Shown here: positions 14,747 through 23,211 of the stretch, one piece after another
Position numbering within the stretch: position 1 is the first letter of the stretch
How the letters are laid out: every line of letters starts with the position of its first letter
Origin: Yeosuana sp043876835
GTDB taxonomy: Bacteria > Bacteroidota > Bacteroidia > Flavobacteriales > Flavobacteriaceae
Assembly: GCF_043876835.1 (NCBI RefSeq)
Contig: NZ_JBAWJZ010000011.1
Location: 1 to 64,000 of the forward strand
Length of the DNA: 64,000 bases
Reading direction: 5' to 3'
The notes under the pieces: generated by a model
Seen by the model: the letters and a program-made list of their open reading frames with translations, nothing else
Database searches by the model: none
What the model was told of the DNA's origin: nothing
Position numbers and translations under genes: made by a program

Positions 14747-15387
14747 CAGACAATTTAGAATACAACACAGAACGTGAGCATTTAATCATACCGGAATATG
14801 GTCGCCATATGCAAAAGATGATTAATTACGCTAAATCACGTGAAACTAAAGAAGAGCGCGATAAATTAGCAAAAGCTATTATCTCAGTTATGGGAAATTT
14901 ACAGCCACATTTACGTGATGTACCCGATTTTCAACATAAACTTTGGGATCAATTATTTATCATGTCTAATTTTGAATTAGATGTTGATTCTCCATATCCT
15001 AAACCTTCAAAAGAAATTTTAGAAGAACATCCAGAGCCTTTAAATTATCCTCAAAACTTTCCAAAATACCGTTTTTATGGAAATAACATCAAAACCATGA
15101 TTGATGTAGCGAATACTTGGGAAGAAGGAGAGCTTAAGGAGGCCCTAATTTTCACTATAGCAAACCATATGAAAAAGTGTTTTTTAAATTGGAATAAAGA
15201 CACCGTTGAAGATGACGTTATTTTTCAGCATTTATATGAATTATCAAATGGTAAAATAAATCTTAAAAATGCTGATGAAGATTTATCAGATGCTACAAGT
15301 TTAATGCGTACCAAAACAAAATTCAATACTACAAATAAAAAAGGCGGATTTAAAAAAAATACAAATCGTCCAAGAAAACGCTATTAA
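14743..15387 (+). CDS. DUF4290 domain protein
   Basis: A 214-residue protein of the DUF4290 family, restricted to Bacteroidota. The conserved core is visible: LEYNTEREHLIIPEYGRHMQ, then MGNLQPHLRDVPDFQHKLWDQLFIMS and FPKYRFYGNNIKTMIDVA. The C-terminus is basic and low-complexity (KKGGFKKNTNRPRKRY). A TTG start at 14743 is the only initiator that gives the family's N-terminus. murA follows after 14 bases, so the two are likely co-transcribed, but the function of the DUF4290 family is unknown. Confidence 0.9.
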   Translation: MTDNLEYNTEREHLIIPEYGRHMQKMINYAKSRETKEERDKLAKAIISVMGNLQPHLRDVPDFQHKLWDQLFIMSNFELDVDSPYPKPSKEILEEHPEPLNYPQNFPKYRFYGNNIKTMIDVANTWEEGELKEALIFTIANHMKKCFLNWNKDTVEDDVIFQHLYELSNGKINLKNADEDLSDATSLMRTKTKFNTTNKKGGFKKNTNRPRKRY

Positions 15388-15401
15388 ACGTATAATATAG
15401 T

Positions 15402-16712
15402 ATGGGAACATTTAAAATTGAAGGCGGTCATCAATTAAAAGGAAGTATACAACCTCAAGGAGCCAAAAACGAAGCATTACAAATTTTGTGTGCTGTTTTG
15501 CTTACTCCAGAAGTAGTAACCATAAATAATATTCCAGACATTGTTGATGTTAATAAACTTATCAATTTACTTAAAAAATTAGGAGTTAAAATTGAAAAGT
15601 TATCTCATGGTTCCTATACATTTCAAGCGGATGATGTTAATTTAAAATATTTAGAATCAGACGAATTTAAGGTTGATGGACGCGGTTTAAGAGGTTCCAT
15701 CATGATTGTTGGTCCATTGTTAGCACGTTTTGGTAAAGGTTACATTCCAAAACCGGGTGGCGATAAAATTGGTCGTCGTCGTTTAGATACTCACTTTGAA
15801 GGACTTATTAATCTGGGAGCCAAATTTGGTTACAGTAAAGAAGAACAATTTTACGGTGTTACTGCAAAGCGCTTGAAAGGAGCTTATATGCTTTTAGAAG
15901 AAGCATCTGTTACTGGAACTGCTAATATTGTAATGGCAGCTGTTTTAGCTGAAGGAACAACAACTATTTACAATGCAGCTTGCGAACCTTACTTGCAACA
16001 ACTGTGCAAAATGTTAAACAGAATGGGAGCCAAGATTAGTGGTGTAGGTTCTAATATGTTGATTATTGAAGGAGTTGAAACCTTAAAAGGAACAACACAT
16101 ACCATGTTACCAGATATGATTGAGATTGGTAGCTGGATTGGGTTAGCAGCTATGACCAAAAGTGAATTAACCATTAAAAATGTAAGTTGGGATGATTTAG
16201 GATTAATTCCTAATGTGTTTAGAAAACTTGGAATCACTGTTGAAAAACGTGGTGATGACATTCATATTCCAGCACACTTGGATGGTTATGAAATACAAAG
16301 CTTTATTGATGGTTCAATTTTAACTATTTCTGATGCACCTTGGCCTGGGTTTACACCCGATTTGTTAAGTATTATTTTGGTAGTAGCTACACAAGCCAGA
16401 GGAAGTGTTTTAATTCACCAAAAAATGTTTGAGAGCCGTTTGTTCTTCGTGGATAAGTTGATTGATATGGGAGCTAAAATTATTTTGTGCGACCCACACA
16501 GAGCAACCGTTATTGGGCACGATTTTAAATCAACTCTAAAAGCAACCACTATGACATCACCAGATATTCGTGCCGGAGTTTCATTGTTGATTGCCGCTTT
16601 ATCTGCTAAAGGGACGTCTACTATTCAAAACATTGAACAGATAGATAGAGGTTACGAACGTATTGATGAGCGTTTAAGAGCTATTGGTGCTAAAATTGAA
16701 AGGGTAGAGTAA
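15402..16712 (+). CDS. murA: UDP-N-acetylglucosamine 1-carboxyvinyltransferase
   Basis: A 436-residue enzyme of the first committed step of peptidoglycan synthesis (transfer of enolpyruvate from PEP to UDP-GlcNAc). The two-domain EPSP-synthase-like fold is supported by PQGAKNEALQ at the N-terminus (Lys22/Asn23), RGSIMIVGPLLARFG, and DIRAGVSLLIAAL near the C-terminus. The active-site loop reads PKPGGDKIGRRRLDTH: the residue that is Cys115 in E. coli is Asp121 here. That substitution is known to abolish fosfomycin alkylation in Mycobacterium and Chlamydia. The gene follows DUF4290 closely. Confidence 0.97.
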   Translation: MGTFKIEGGHQLKGSIQPQGAKNEALQILCAVLLTPEVVTINNIPDIVDVNKLINLLKKLGVKIEKLSHGSYTFQADDVNLKYLESDEFKVDGRGLRGSIMIVGPLLARFGKGYIPKPGGDKIGRRRLDTHFEGLINLGAKFGYSKEEQFYGVTAKRLKGAYMLLEEASVTGTANIVMAAVLAEGTTTIYNAACEPYLQQLCKMLNRMGAKISGVGSNMLIIEGVETLKGTTHTMLPDMIEIGSWIGLAAMTKSELTIKNVSWDDLGLIPNVFRKLGITVEKRGDDIHIPAHLDGYEIQSFIDGSILTISDAPWPGFTPDLLSIILVVATQARGSVLIHQKMFESRLFFVDKLIDMGAKIILCDPHRATVIGHDFKSTLKATTMTSPDIRAGVSLLIAALSAKGTSTIQNIEQIDRGYERIDERLRAIGAKIERVE

Positions 16713-16715
16713 GAT

Positions 16716-17639
16716 TTACTGCTTATAGTATTTTCCTTGCCAAGTATTTTTTTCTAAAATTTTCTTGTCGATTTTTGCGACTATTTCGAAGTTTTTAAAA
16801 TGCCATTTTGGAGCTATTAATAAATCTAAAGGAGCTTCGCTAACAAAACGTTCTATAATAATATCAGGTCGAAGCAATTCAATAAACTCAGCAATAAAGT
16901 CTATATAATTTTCAGAAGTAAATAAATTGAAATTTTCAGGATTCCTCTTATATTGGCTTGCCATTATGGATTGTTTAACAATTTGCAAATGGTGAAGTTT
17001 TAGGGTTGTAATTGGAAGTTTAGAAATTTCTATAGCGTGATTAAGCAATTCTTCTTTGTTTTCGCCAGGTAAGCCTAATATTAAATGCGCACCTAAATGA
17101 AATCCTTTGTTTTTGCATAAGTTATAAGCGGTTTTGGTTTCTTCAAACGTATGGCATCTGTTGACGTTTTCTAAAGTTCTGTTTATAGTACTTTCAACTC
17201 CAAATTCAAGAGAAATAAAGTATTTTTTTGATAAAAATGATAGGTAATCAATAGTCTCTTCAGAAATACAATCTGGCCTGGTACCAATAACCAATCCGAC
17301 TACTTTTGGTACGTTTAACGCTTCTTCGTACATGCTTTTTAGGGATTCTAAATCGGAATACGTATTGGTATATGCTTGAAAATAAGCTAAATAGTTTTGA
17401 GTTTTATATTTTTTAGAAAAGCGATTAATACCTTCTTCTAATTGTTTTTTAATACTTTTTGTAGAAATGCAATAATCTGGATTAAAGGTATTGTTATTAC
17501 AATATGTACATCCTCCAAAACCTTTAGAGCCATCTCTGTTTGGGCACGAAAAACCAATGTCTATGGATATTTTTTGTACTCGTTCTCCAAATGTGGATTT
17601 AATAAAAGATGAGTAATCTAAATAGCGTTTCCCTGTCAT
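16716..17639 (-). CDS. Radical SAM protein, TIGR01212 (YhcC-like) family
   Basis: A 307-residue radical SAM enzyme. The iron-sulphur cluster ligands lie in CPNRDGSKGFGGCTYCNNN (C-x8+-CxxC spacing typical of the YhcC/TIGR01212 group rather than the standard CxxxCxxC). Further signatures are YFQAYTNTYSDL, VIGTRPDCISEETIDYL and LEFGVESTINRTLENVNR, and HLILGLPGENKEE is the SAM-binding strand. The substrate of the family is unknown. It converges on murA with only 3 bases between the ends. Full length. Confidence 0.93.
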   Translation of the reverse strand: MTGKRYLDYSSFIKSTFGERVQKISIDIGFSCPNRDGSKGFGGCTYCNNNTFNPDYCISTKSIKKQLEEGINRFSKKYKTQNYLAYFQAYTNTYSDLESLKSMYEEALNVPKVVGLVIGTRPDCISEETIDYLSFLSKKYFISLEFGVESTINRTLENVNRCHTFEETKTAYNLCKNKGFHLGAHLILGLPGENKEELLNHAIEISKLPITTLKLHHLQIVKQSIMASQYKRNPENFNLFTSENYIDFIAEFIELLRPDIIIERFVSEAPLDLLIAPKWHFKNFEIVAKIDKKILEKNTWQGKYYKQ

Positions 17640-17754
17640 TGGTATATAAAGAAGTAGGATGCAAAATTATTAAAAAATAAGCAGATAGGTGGTGATAAAA
17701 CAGATTGTTATAAAGGTAAAAAGTAAACGGATTGCTTATTTTATGGAAATGACT

Positions 17755-19059
17755 TTAATTTAAAGCTTCTTTATAAACCTCTAAGCAACGCTCTCTAGCA
17801 AACTTATGATCAACAATAGGTTTTGGGTAGGTAAGTTCCTGAAAATCTGGAACCCATTTTTTGATATATTTTAAGTCTTTGTCAAACTTTTCAATTTGTG
17901 TAGTAGGGTTGAATATTCTAAAATATGGAGCAGCATCAACACCACAACCTGCAACCCATTGCCAGTTGCCAACATTACTAGCCAACTCATAATCATGCAA
18001 TTTTTCGGCAAAATATGCTTCTCCCCAACGCCAGTCAATCAATAAATGTTTACATAAAAAACTGCCAACCAGCATGCGAACGCGATTGTGCATAAATCCA
18101 GTTTTATTTAATTGACGCATGCCGGCATCAACCAATGGATAACCAGTTTTGCCTTCACACCACGCTATAAATTCCTGCTCATTATTGCGCCATAAAATAC
18201 GATCATATTGTGGTTTAAAGCTTTGGGTTGTTGTGTGTGGAAAATGCCATAAAATCTGCATAAAAAACTCGCGCCAAATAAGTTCTTGCCAAAAGATCTC
18301 ATTTTTTTCAGAAATTGCTTTTTCAATTATAGAACGAATACTAACAGTTCCAAAACGCAAATGTGGCCCCAAACGAGAAGTAGAGCCCTGTGCTGGAAAA
18401 TTTCGGGTTACTTCGTAGTTTTTAATTAAATCAGATGAAACGTTATATTCTTTTATTTTTTGTGAAGACGTTTTAAATCCCATTTCTGAAAGATTACAAC
18501 CAACTACATTAAAGTCCTTAACAAGCTTAGATAAATTTGATTTTGAATCATAATGTCTTATTTTTTTAGATTGGAATACAGCCTTCCATTGTTTCATGTA
18601 AGGCGTGTAGACCACATAAGTTGTGCCATCATTTTTTACAATGTCATTTTTTTCAAAAATGACTTGATCTTTATAGGTTTTAAATTCTATGTTTTGAGTT
18701 GCTAAAAAGTCTTTTATTTTTTCATCCCTTTTGGTAGCATAGGGTTCGTAATCATGATTTGTATAAACCGTTTCAATAGAATAATTTGCAATGAGTTGTT
18801 TATAAATATCAAAAGGTTCTCCGTAGTAACAGGCTATATCGCTTTGGTAATCTTTTTGAAGTGTTTGCTTTAGGTTTTGTAATGTTTCATAAATGAAAGT
18901 GACTCTGGCATCATTTTCTGGAAGTTGTTTTAAAATATTAGAATCAAAAATAAAAACTGGAAGCACAGGATTTTTACCCTTTAAGGCTTCAAATAATCCT
19001 GCGTTGTCTTCAAGTCTTAAATCACGTCTAAACCAAAAAATATTTACTGATTGTTTCAT
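17755..19059 (-). CDS. phrB: Deoxyribodipyrimidine photolyase (cryptochrome/photolyase family)
   Basis: A 434-residue flavoprotein that repairs UV-induced pyrimidine dimers in light. The N-terminal antenna domain starts with FWFRRDLRLEDNAGL. The C-terminal FAD domain shows TSRLGPHLRFGTVSIR, WREFFMQILWHFP, MHNRVRMLVGSFLCKHLLIDW and ASNVGNWQWVAGCGVDAAPYF, which carry the FAD-binding and tryptophan-relay residues. Length and motifs fit class I CPD photolyase. Its start overlaps the upstream SRPBCC gene by 4 bases. It is last in a run with TspO and glutathione peroxidase, suggesting a light-stress operon. Confidence 0.94.
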   Translation of the reverse strand: MKQSVNIFWFRRDLRLEDNAGLFEALKGKNPVLPVFIFDSNILKQLPENDARVTFIYETLQNLKQTLQKDYQSDIACYYGEPFDIYKQLIANYSIETVYTNHDYEPYATKRDEKIKDFLATQNIEFKTYKDQVIFEKNDIVKNDGTTYVVYTPYMKQWKAVFQSKKIRHYDSKSNLSKLVKDFNVVGCNLSEMGFKTSSQKIKEYNVSSDLIKNYEVTRNFPAQGSTSRLGPHLRFGTVSIRSIIEKAISEKNEIFWQELIWREFFMQILWHFPHTTTQSFKPQYDRILWRNNEQEFIAWCEGKTGYPLVDAGMRQLNKTGFMHNRVRMLVGSFLCKHLLIDWRWGEAYFAEKLHDYELASNVGNWQWVAGCGVDAAPYFRIFNPTTQIEKFDKDLKYIKKWVPDFQELTYPKPIVDHKFARERCLEVYKEALN

Positions 19060-19523
19060 GGTTTATAAACACCAAAGAGTTCTTCTAATTTTTTGGCTCT
19101 GTAATTAAATATTTCTTCAAGTTTTGGTTTTACCAAAATAGGATGAACTAACTGACCAAGAATTCCAAAAGGTACTTTATAATCTATTATATCTTCCATT
19201 TCAATACCATCGTCTATTTCCTTTATAAAGTGCTTGTGATGCCATAATCTATACGGGCCAAAACGTTGTTCATCAACAAAATAATGCTTATCAATTACAT
19301 GTGTAATTTCAGTTACCCATTTTGTTTTAATGCCTAAAACAGGTTTAACAATGTATTGTATAATTTGACCTGCGAACATAGGTCTTTCTGCACCTGATAG
19401 AATATTAAAACCCATATAATCTGGCGAGATAGTTTTTAGATTTTTAGGATCTGACAGAAAATCCCAAGCTTGTTGCATGGTAATAGGTAAATTTTGCTTT
19501 TTATGCAAGGTGTAAATCTTCAT
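19056..19523 (-). CDS. SRPBCC-family ligand-binding protein
   Basis: A 155-residue protein of the SRPBCC (Bet v1-like) fold. Visible features are MQQAWDFLSDPKNLKTISPDYMGF, the strand-rich centre with QIIQYIVKPVLGIKTKWVTEI and the conserved DEQRFGPYRLWHHKHFI, and a C-terminal helix with EEIFNYRAKKLEELFG. Such proteins often sit beside photolyase genes in marine bacteria. The natural ligand is unknown. It lies between tspO (3-base gap) and the photolyase gene (4-base overlap), so co-transcription is very likely. Confidence 0.88.
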   Translation of the reverse strand: MKIYTLHKKQNLPITMQQAWDFLSDPKNLKTISPDYMGFNILSGAERPMFAGQIIQYIVKPVLGIKTKWVTEITHVIDKHYFVDEQRFGPYRLWHHKHFIKEIDDGIEMEDIIDYKVPFGILGQLVHPILVKPKLEEIFNYRAKKLEELFGVYKP

Positions 19524-19526
19524 GGT

Positions 19527-19988
19527 TTAATTGTAAAGTAATACGTATAGGTTAAGAGAGCAAGCAATACACAACCATAAAAAATAGGGTAGTATTAAAA
19601 GAGATTTAAGAGCCATATGTTTTCTGAAATCATATAAAAAAATAGCGATAATTATGGTAAGAGACATAATCACTAAAAGCCCAAAGCCAATGAGGTGCTG
19701 ATTGAAAAAAATAAAATTCCAACCTACATTTAGTAAAAATTGTATGGTAAAGAGTATTTTAACTTTGGTATTTTGTAATGTCAAAAATAAGTAGGCCATA
19801 TAGATTGAAAAACATATCATGATGCTTGTCCATGCAAAACCAAAGACCCAACCGGGTGGTGTCCAAGGAGCCTTATTTAAGCTTAAATACCAATCAGACC
19901 TTGGGCCATTTTCCATAAACCATATACCTAATGCCAAAGCACCAAAGTTAATAACCAGAAAGAAAATTAAGTATTTTATGAGTCTCAT
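19527..19988 (-). CDS. tspO: TspO/MBR family protein
   Basis: A 153-residue membrane protein with about five transmembrane helices. The family signature NKAPWTPPGWVFGFAWT near residue 40 is clear, and GWNFIFFNQHLIGFGLLVI follows. TspO homologues bind porphyrins and respond to light and oxidative stress; here the neighbours (photolyase, glutathione peroxidase) fit that role. The start codon overlaps the expected stop of the frameshifted Lacal_2735-type gene upstream (TAATG arrangement), indicating translational coupling in the ancestral state. Confidence 0.93.
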   Translation of the reverse strand: MRLIKYLIFFLVINFGALALGIWFMENGPRSDWYLSLNKAPWTPPGWVFGFAWTSIMICFSIYMAYLFLTLQNTKVKILFTIQFLLNVGWNFIFFNQHLIGFGLLVIMSLTIIIAIFLYDFRKHMALKSLLILPYFLWLCIACSLNLYVLLYN

Positions 19989-20159
19989 TAATTTGGGTTT
20001 AAACGGTCAATTTTATTTAATATATCTTGAGCCTCAGCAAATTTTTTTTCGCTTTCTTTTCTGTTTATATTTAATAAAGTATGCCATTCCTGCATTAACT
20101 TTTCATATTTATTTTGAAGTTTTTCTGCTTCTGATTTAGGCTTAAATAATGAAATCATA
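19988..20159 (-). pseudogene. Lacal_2735-type small protein gene with a one-base frameshift
   Basis: From the ATG at 20159 the frame reads MISLFKPKSEAEKLQNKYEK and then shifts. As given it runs into a TGA at 20034-20036 after 41 codons. Removing one base from the run of five T's at 20100-20104 (A's on the coding strand) restores a 56-residue protein continuing LMQEWHTLLNINRKESEKKF and ending at a TAA that overlaps the tspO start. That matches the small Lacal_2735 family of Flavobacteriaceae in start motif, length and charge. The gene is therefore a recent pseudogene or contains a homopolymer error in the assembly. Confidence 0.75.
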
Positions 20160-20162
20160 GTT

Positions 20163-20705
20163 TTATTGTAAATGCTTTGTTATTTTATCACTCATGGGAT
20201 TTGTTATTGAAAAATAATAATCAATAAAATCTCCATTTTCATCAACTAAGTATTTTTGGAAATTCCATTTTACGGTTGAACTTGATTTTCCGTTTTTTGT
20301 TTTATCTGTGAGCCATTGATATAGTGGATGCTGGTTTTTCCCTTTCACATCAACTTTTTCGGTCATGACAAAAGTAACACCATAATTTGCCTGACAAAAA
20401 GATTGAATTTCTGCAGCAGTTCCAGGTTCCTGACCACCAAATTGATTGCATGGTACGCCAATAATCATTAATTTGTCTTGATAAGTATCATATAATTTTT
20501 GCAAATCTTCGTATTGACCGGTAAATCCACATTTGGATGCCACATTAACAAACAAGACGTATTTCCCTTTATAAAGAGATAAATCAATTGGGTTTCCTGT
20601 TAAACTATTAATTTTAATATCGTATAAAGATTGTGTTGACATGGTTTGAGATATGGATTTAGTGAAAAAAGAGAACATGAGAATATAGAATAATAAGTAT
20701 TTCAT
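20163..20705 (-). CDS. Glutathione peroxidase-type peroxidase, secreted
   Basis: A 180-residue thiol peroxidase. Residues 1-20 form a signal peptide (a hydrophobic run ending near SIS). The peroxidatic Cys lies in VNVASKCGFTGQYEDLQKL, the Gln in GVPCNQFGGQEPGT and the Trp in VKWNFQKYLVDENG, completing the usual Cys-Gln-Trp triad with Cys instead of selenocysteine. It reduces hydroperoxides, probably with thioredoxin rather than glutathione, and likely in the periplasm. It is the first gene of the minus-strand run leading to the photolyase. Confidence 0.93.
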   Translation of the reverse strand: MKYLLFYILMFSFFTKSISQTMSTQSLYDIKINSLTGNPIDLSLYKGKYVLFVNVASKCGFTGQYEDLQKLYDTYQDKLMIIGVPCNQFGGQEPGTAAEIQSFCQANYGVTFVMTEKVDVKGKNQHPLYQWLTDKTKNGKSSSTVKWNFQKYLVDENGDFIDYYFSITNPMSDKITKHLQ

Positions 20706-20975
20706 ATATTAAATTTTAAAGGTAATCATACTGTGTCATTTTAAGAACTTGATTCAAATTTAAATAATTGGGGTTTGAGTTGTTATGATATGTAGTATCT
20801 ACTATCATGTTATAAATATACACAAATCTACATAATGTTTAATAATATAATAAAAAAGTTAAACAAAAATTAACATTTATAATTGTTTTATTAAACTTCT
20901 TAGTTGCAGTATGACATAAATCATACTCTATTAGTTGAGTTAGATTTAAATTTGTTTTTGAAATAAGAGTATCAT

Positions 20976-22589
20976 ATGAAAAGTTTACTGTTAGGTAATG
21001 AAGCACTAGCTCAAGGCAGTATTGATGCTGGTTTATCAGGAGTTTATGCTTATCCTGGAACACCTTCTACTGAAATTACTGAATATATTCAAAGGTCAAA
21101 AGTTGCAAAAGAATTAAAAATTCACGCTACATGGTCAGTTAATGAGAAAACCGCCATGGAGTCTGCTCTTGGAATGTCTTATACCGGTTTAAGAGCCATG
21201 GTTGTGATGAAGCATGTAGGGTTAAATGTAGCTTCAGATGTTTTTATGAATATGTCTGTTTCAGGAATTAATGGTGGACTTGTGGTTGTGGTGGCTGATG
21301 ACCCTTCTATGCACTCTTCACAAAACGAGCAAGATTCCAGGTTTTATGGGAAATTTGCCATGATTCCAATATTAGAACCTTCAAATCAGCAAGAGGCTTA
21401 TAACATTATGCATTATGCCTTTGATCTTTCTGAAGAATTAAAGCTACCTGTTTTGTTAAGAATGGTAACCCGTTTGTCACATTCGCGAGCTGGTATTGAA
21501 GTGCGAGAAAGAAGAGCTCAAAATGTGATGCAATTACCAACTGATACGTCCAGGTTTGCACTTTTACCAATGAATGCTAGAAAGCAATTTGAAAAACTGG
21601 TTAATAAAAAAGCTGTTTTAATTCAGCATTCTGAAAGTTCTTCTTTAAACGATTTAAAATTGAGCCAGCATAAAGATATTGGAATTATTGCTTGTGGTAT
21701 TGCCTATAACTATGTTATGGAAAATATTGGTGATGATGTTTCTTTTTATTCAATTTTGAAAATTTCTCAATACCCGTTACCTAAAGATAAAATCAAAAAA
21801 CTTTACAAACATTGTGATAAAATAATTGTGGTTGAAGAAGGATATCCCATAGTTGAGGAATTACTACATGACTATTTTAATAAAAATGATAAAATTAAAG
21901 GTAAATTAACTGGAGATATTCCATTAACAGGTGAACTTAATCCAAACACTGTTGGTAAATCTTTAGGTATTTTCCAAAACACTTCTAAATCTATTCCCGA
22001 AATAGTATCTGGCAGACCGCCTCAGCTTTGTGAAGGTTGTGGTCACACCGATTTATTTAACACCATTAATGAGTTAATCCCGGAAATAGGAAATAAAAAT
22101 GTCTTTGGAGATATTGGTTGTTATGCATTAGGAGCTTTACCGCCATTAAATACTATAAACACACTAATTGATATGGGAGCTTCTATAACTATGGCAAAAG
22201 GAGCTGCAGATGCCGGACTGGAAAACGCCATTGCTGTAATAGGAGATTCAACTTTTACGCATTCAGGAATGACGGGATTGTTAGATGCTGTTTATGAAAA
22301 TTCTCCAATAACAATAATCATTTCAGATAATTCAGCAATTGCCATGACTGGAGCACAAGAATCATCAGCTGTTGGAAGGTTACATAAAATTTGTTTAGGC
22401 ATTGGAGTCCATCCTGACCATTTAAAAACCATGATACCTTTAAATAAAAATCATGAACAAAATGTTGAGCTGTTAAGAAATGAATTGAAATATAAAGGGG
22501 TTTCTGTTATTATTTCTGAAAGACCTTGTGTTAGATTATCGAGAGACCAAAAAGAGGATATCAAAGCTAAAATCGCTTCATTAAGCTAA
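20976..22589 (+). CDS. iorA: Indolepyruvate oxidoreductase, alpha subunit, without ferredoxin domain
   Basis: A 537-residue thiamine-pyrophosphate enzyme that oxidatively decarboxylates aryl-pyruvates to aryl-acetyl-CoA. The N-terminal pyrimidine-binding part shows SGVYAYPGTPSTEITEYI and VNEKTAMESALG. The C-terminal TPP-binding part starts at CEGCGHTDLF and continues with NVFGDIGCYALG and IGDSTFTHSGMTGLLDAV (Mg/TPP motif). IorA proteins usually end with a 4Fe-4S ferredoxin domain; here the protein stops soon after IISERPCVRLSRD with no CxxCxxC motif, so the electron acceptor must be bound elsewhere. It is followed after 9 bases by iorB. The upstream 270 bases (20706-20975) carry no gene I can support. 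Confidence 0.92.
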   Translation: MKSLLLGNEALAQGSIDAGLSGVYAYPGTPSTEITEYIQRSKVAKELKIHATWSVNEKTAMESALGMSYTGLRAMVVMKHVGLNVASDVFMNMSVSGINGGLVVVVADDPSMHSSQNEQDSRFYGKFAMIPILEPSNQQEAYNIMHYAFDLSEELKLPVLLRMVTRLSHSRAGIEVRERRAQNVMQLPTDTSRFALLPMNARKQFEKLVNKKAVLIQHSESSSLNDLKLSQHKDIGIIACGIAYNYVMENIGDDVSFYSILKISQYPLPKDKIKKLYKHCDKIIVVEEGYPIVEELLHDYFNKNDKIKGKLTGDIPLTGELNPNTVGKSLGIFQNTSKSIPEIVSGRPPQLCEGCGHTDLFNTINELIPEIGNKNVFGDIGCYALGALPPLNTINTLIDMGASITMAKGAADAGLENAIAVIGDSTFTHSGMTGLLDAVYENSPITIIISDNSAIAMTGAQESSAVGRLHKICLGIGVHPDHLKTMIPLNKNHEQNVELLRNELKYKGVSVIISERPCVRLSRDQKEDIKAKIASLS

Positions 22590-22598
22590 AATAAAAGC

Positions 22599-23198
22599 AT
22601 GAAAACAAATATTATATTATCTGGTGTTGGCGGACAAGGAATTTTAACTATTGCAGCAGTATTGGATACGGCTGCATTAAGCGAAAATTTGTTTGTAAAA
22701 CAATCTGAAGTTCATGGAATGAGTCAACGTGGTGGTGCTGTGCAATGTCATGTTCGAATATCTGATAAAGAAATATTTTCTGACCTCATTCCTGAAGGAA
22801 AAGCGGATTTAATATTATCTGTAGAACCAATGGAATTATTAAGATACATGCCTTTTTTAAATAAATATGGTTGGTTGGTTACAGACTCACATCCATTTAT
22901 TAATACAGATAACTATCCAGAGAAAAATGATTTATTTGAACAAATAAAAAAGCATCCTTACCATATTATTATAAATGCGACAGAAATTGCTAAAAAAATC
23001 GGCAATTCAAAAGTTGCAAACATGGTATTGCTTGGTGCTGCGGCTTCTATTATTCCGTTATCAGAAAAAAGTCTACTTGAAGCCATTAAAAAGCTGTTTC
23101 AGCATAAAAGTGAAAAAATAATAAGCTTAAACTTAGAAGCCTTTTTTGAAGGAAAAAAAATAGCTAAAGAAATTGCCAATTTAACTGCCAATATTTAA
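22599..23198 (+). CDS. iorB: Indolepyruvate oxidoreductase, beta subunit
   Basis: A 199-residue gamma-type subunit of 2-oxoacid:ferredoxin oxidoreductases, the partner of IorA. It starts with NIILSGVGGQGILTIAAVLD, the CoA-binding Gly-rich motif, and has SEVHGMSQRGGAVQCHVRI and a long helical C-terminus. Its start lies 9 bases after the iorA stop, so the two form an operon. The ends of iorB and the convergent aminotransferase gene are 13 bases apart. Confidence 0.93.
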   Translation: MKTNIILSGVGGQGILTIAAVLDTAALSENLFVKQSEVHGMSQRGGAVQCHVRISDKEIFSDLIPEGKADLILSVEPMELLRYMPFLNKYGWLVTDSHPFINTDNYPEKNDLFEQIKKHPYHIIINATEIAKKIGNSKVANMVLLGAAASIIPLSEKSLLEAIKKLFQHKSEKIISLNLEAFFEGKKIAKEIANLTANI

Positions 23199-23211
23199 AT
23201 AAGCATATCAA

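Noticed and set aside
19819..20139. Plus-strand ORF of 106 codons across tspO and the Lacal_2735-type gene
   Set aside because: Shadow of two genes on the minus strand; its sequence shows no family signature.
20839..21063. Minus-strand ORF of 74 codons ahead of iorA
   Set aside because: Overlaps the true start of iorA in antisense, is low in sequence complexity, and has no start signals.
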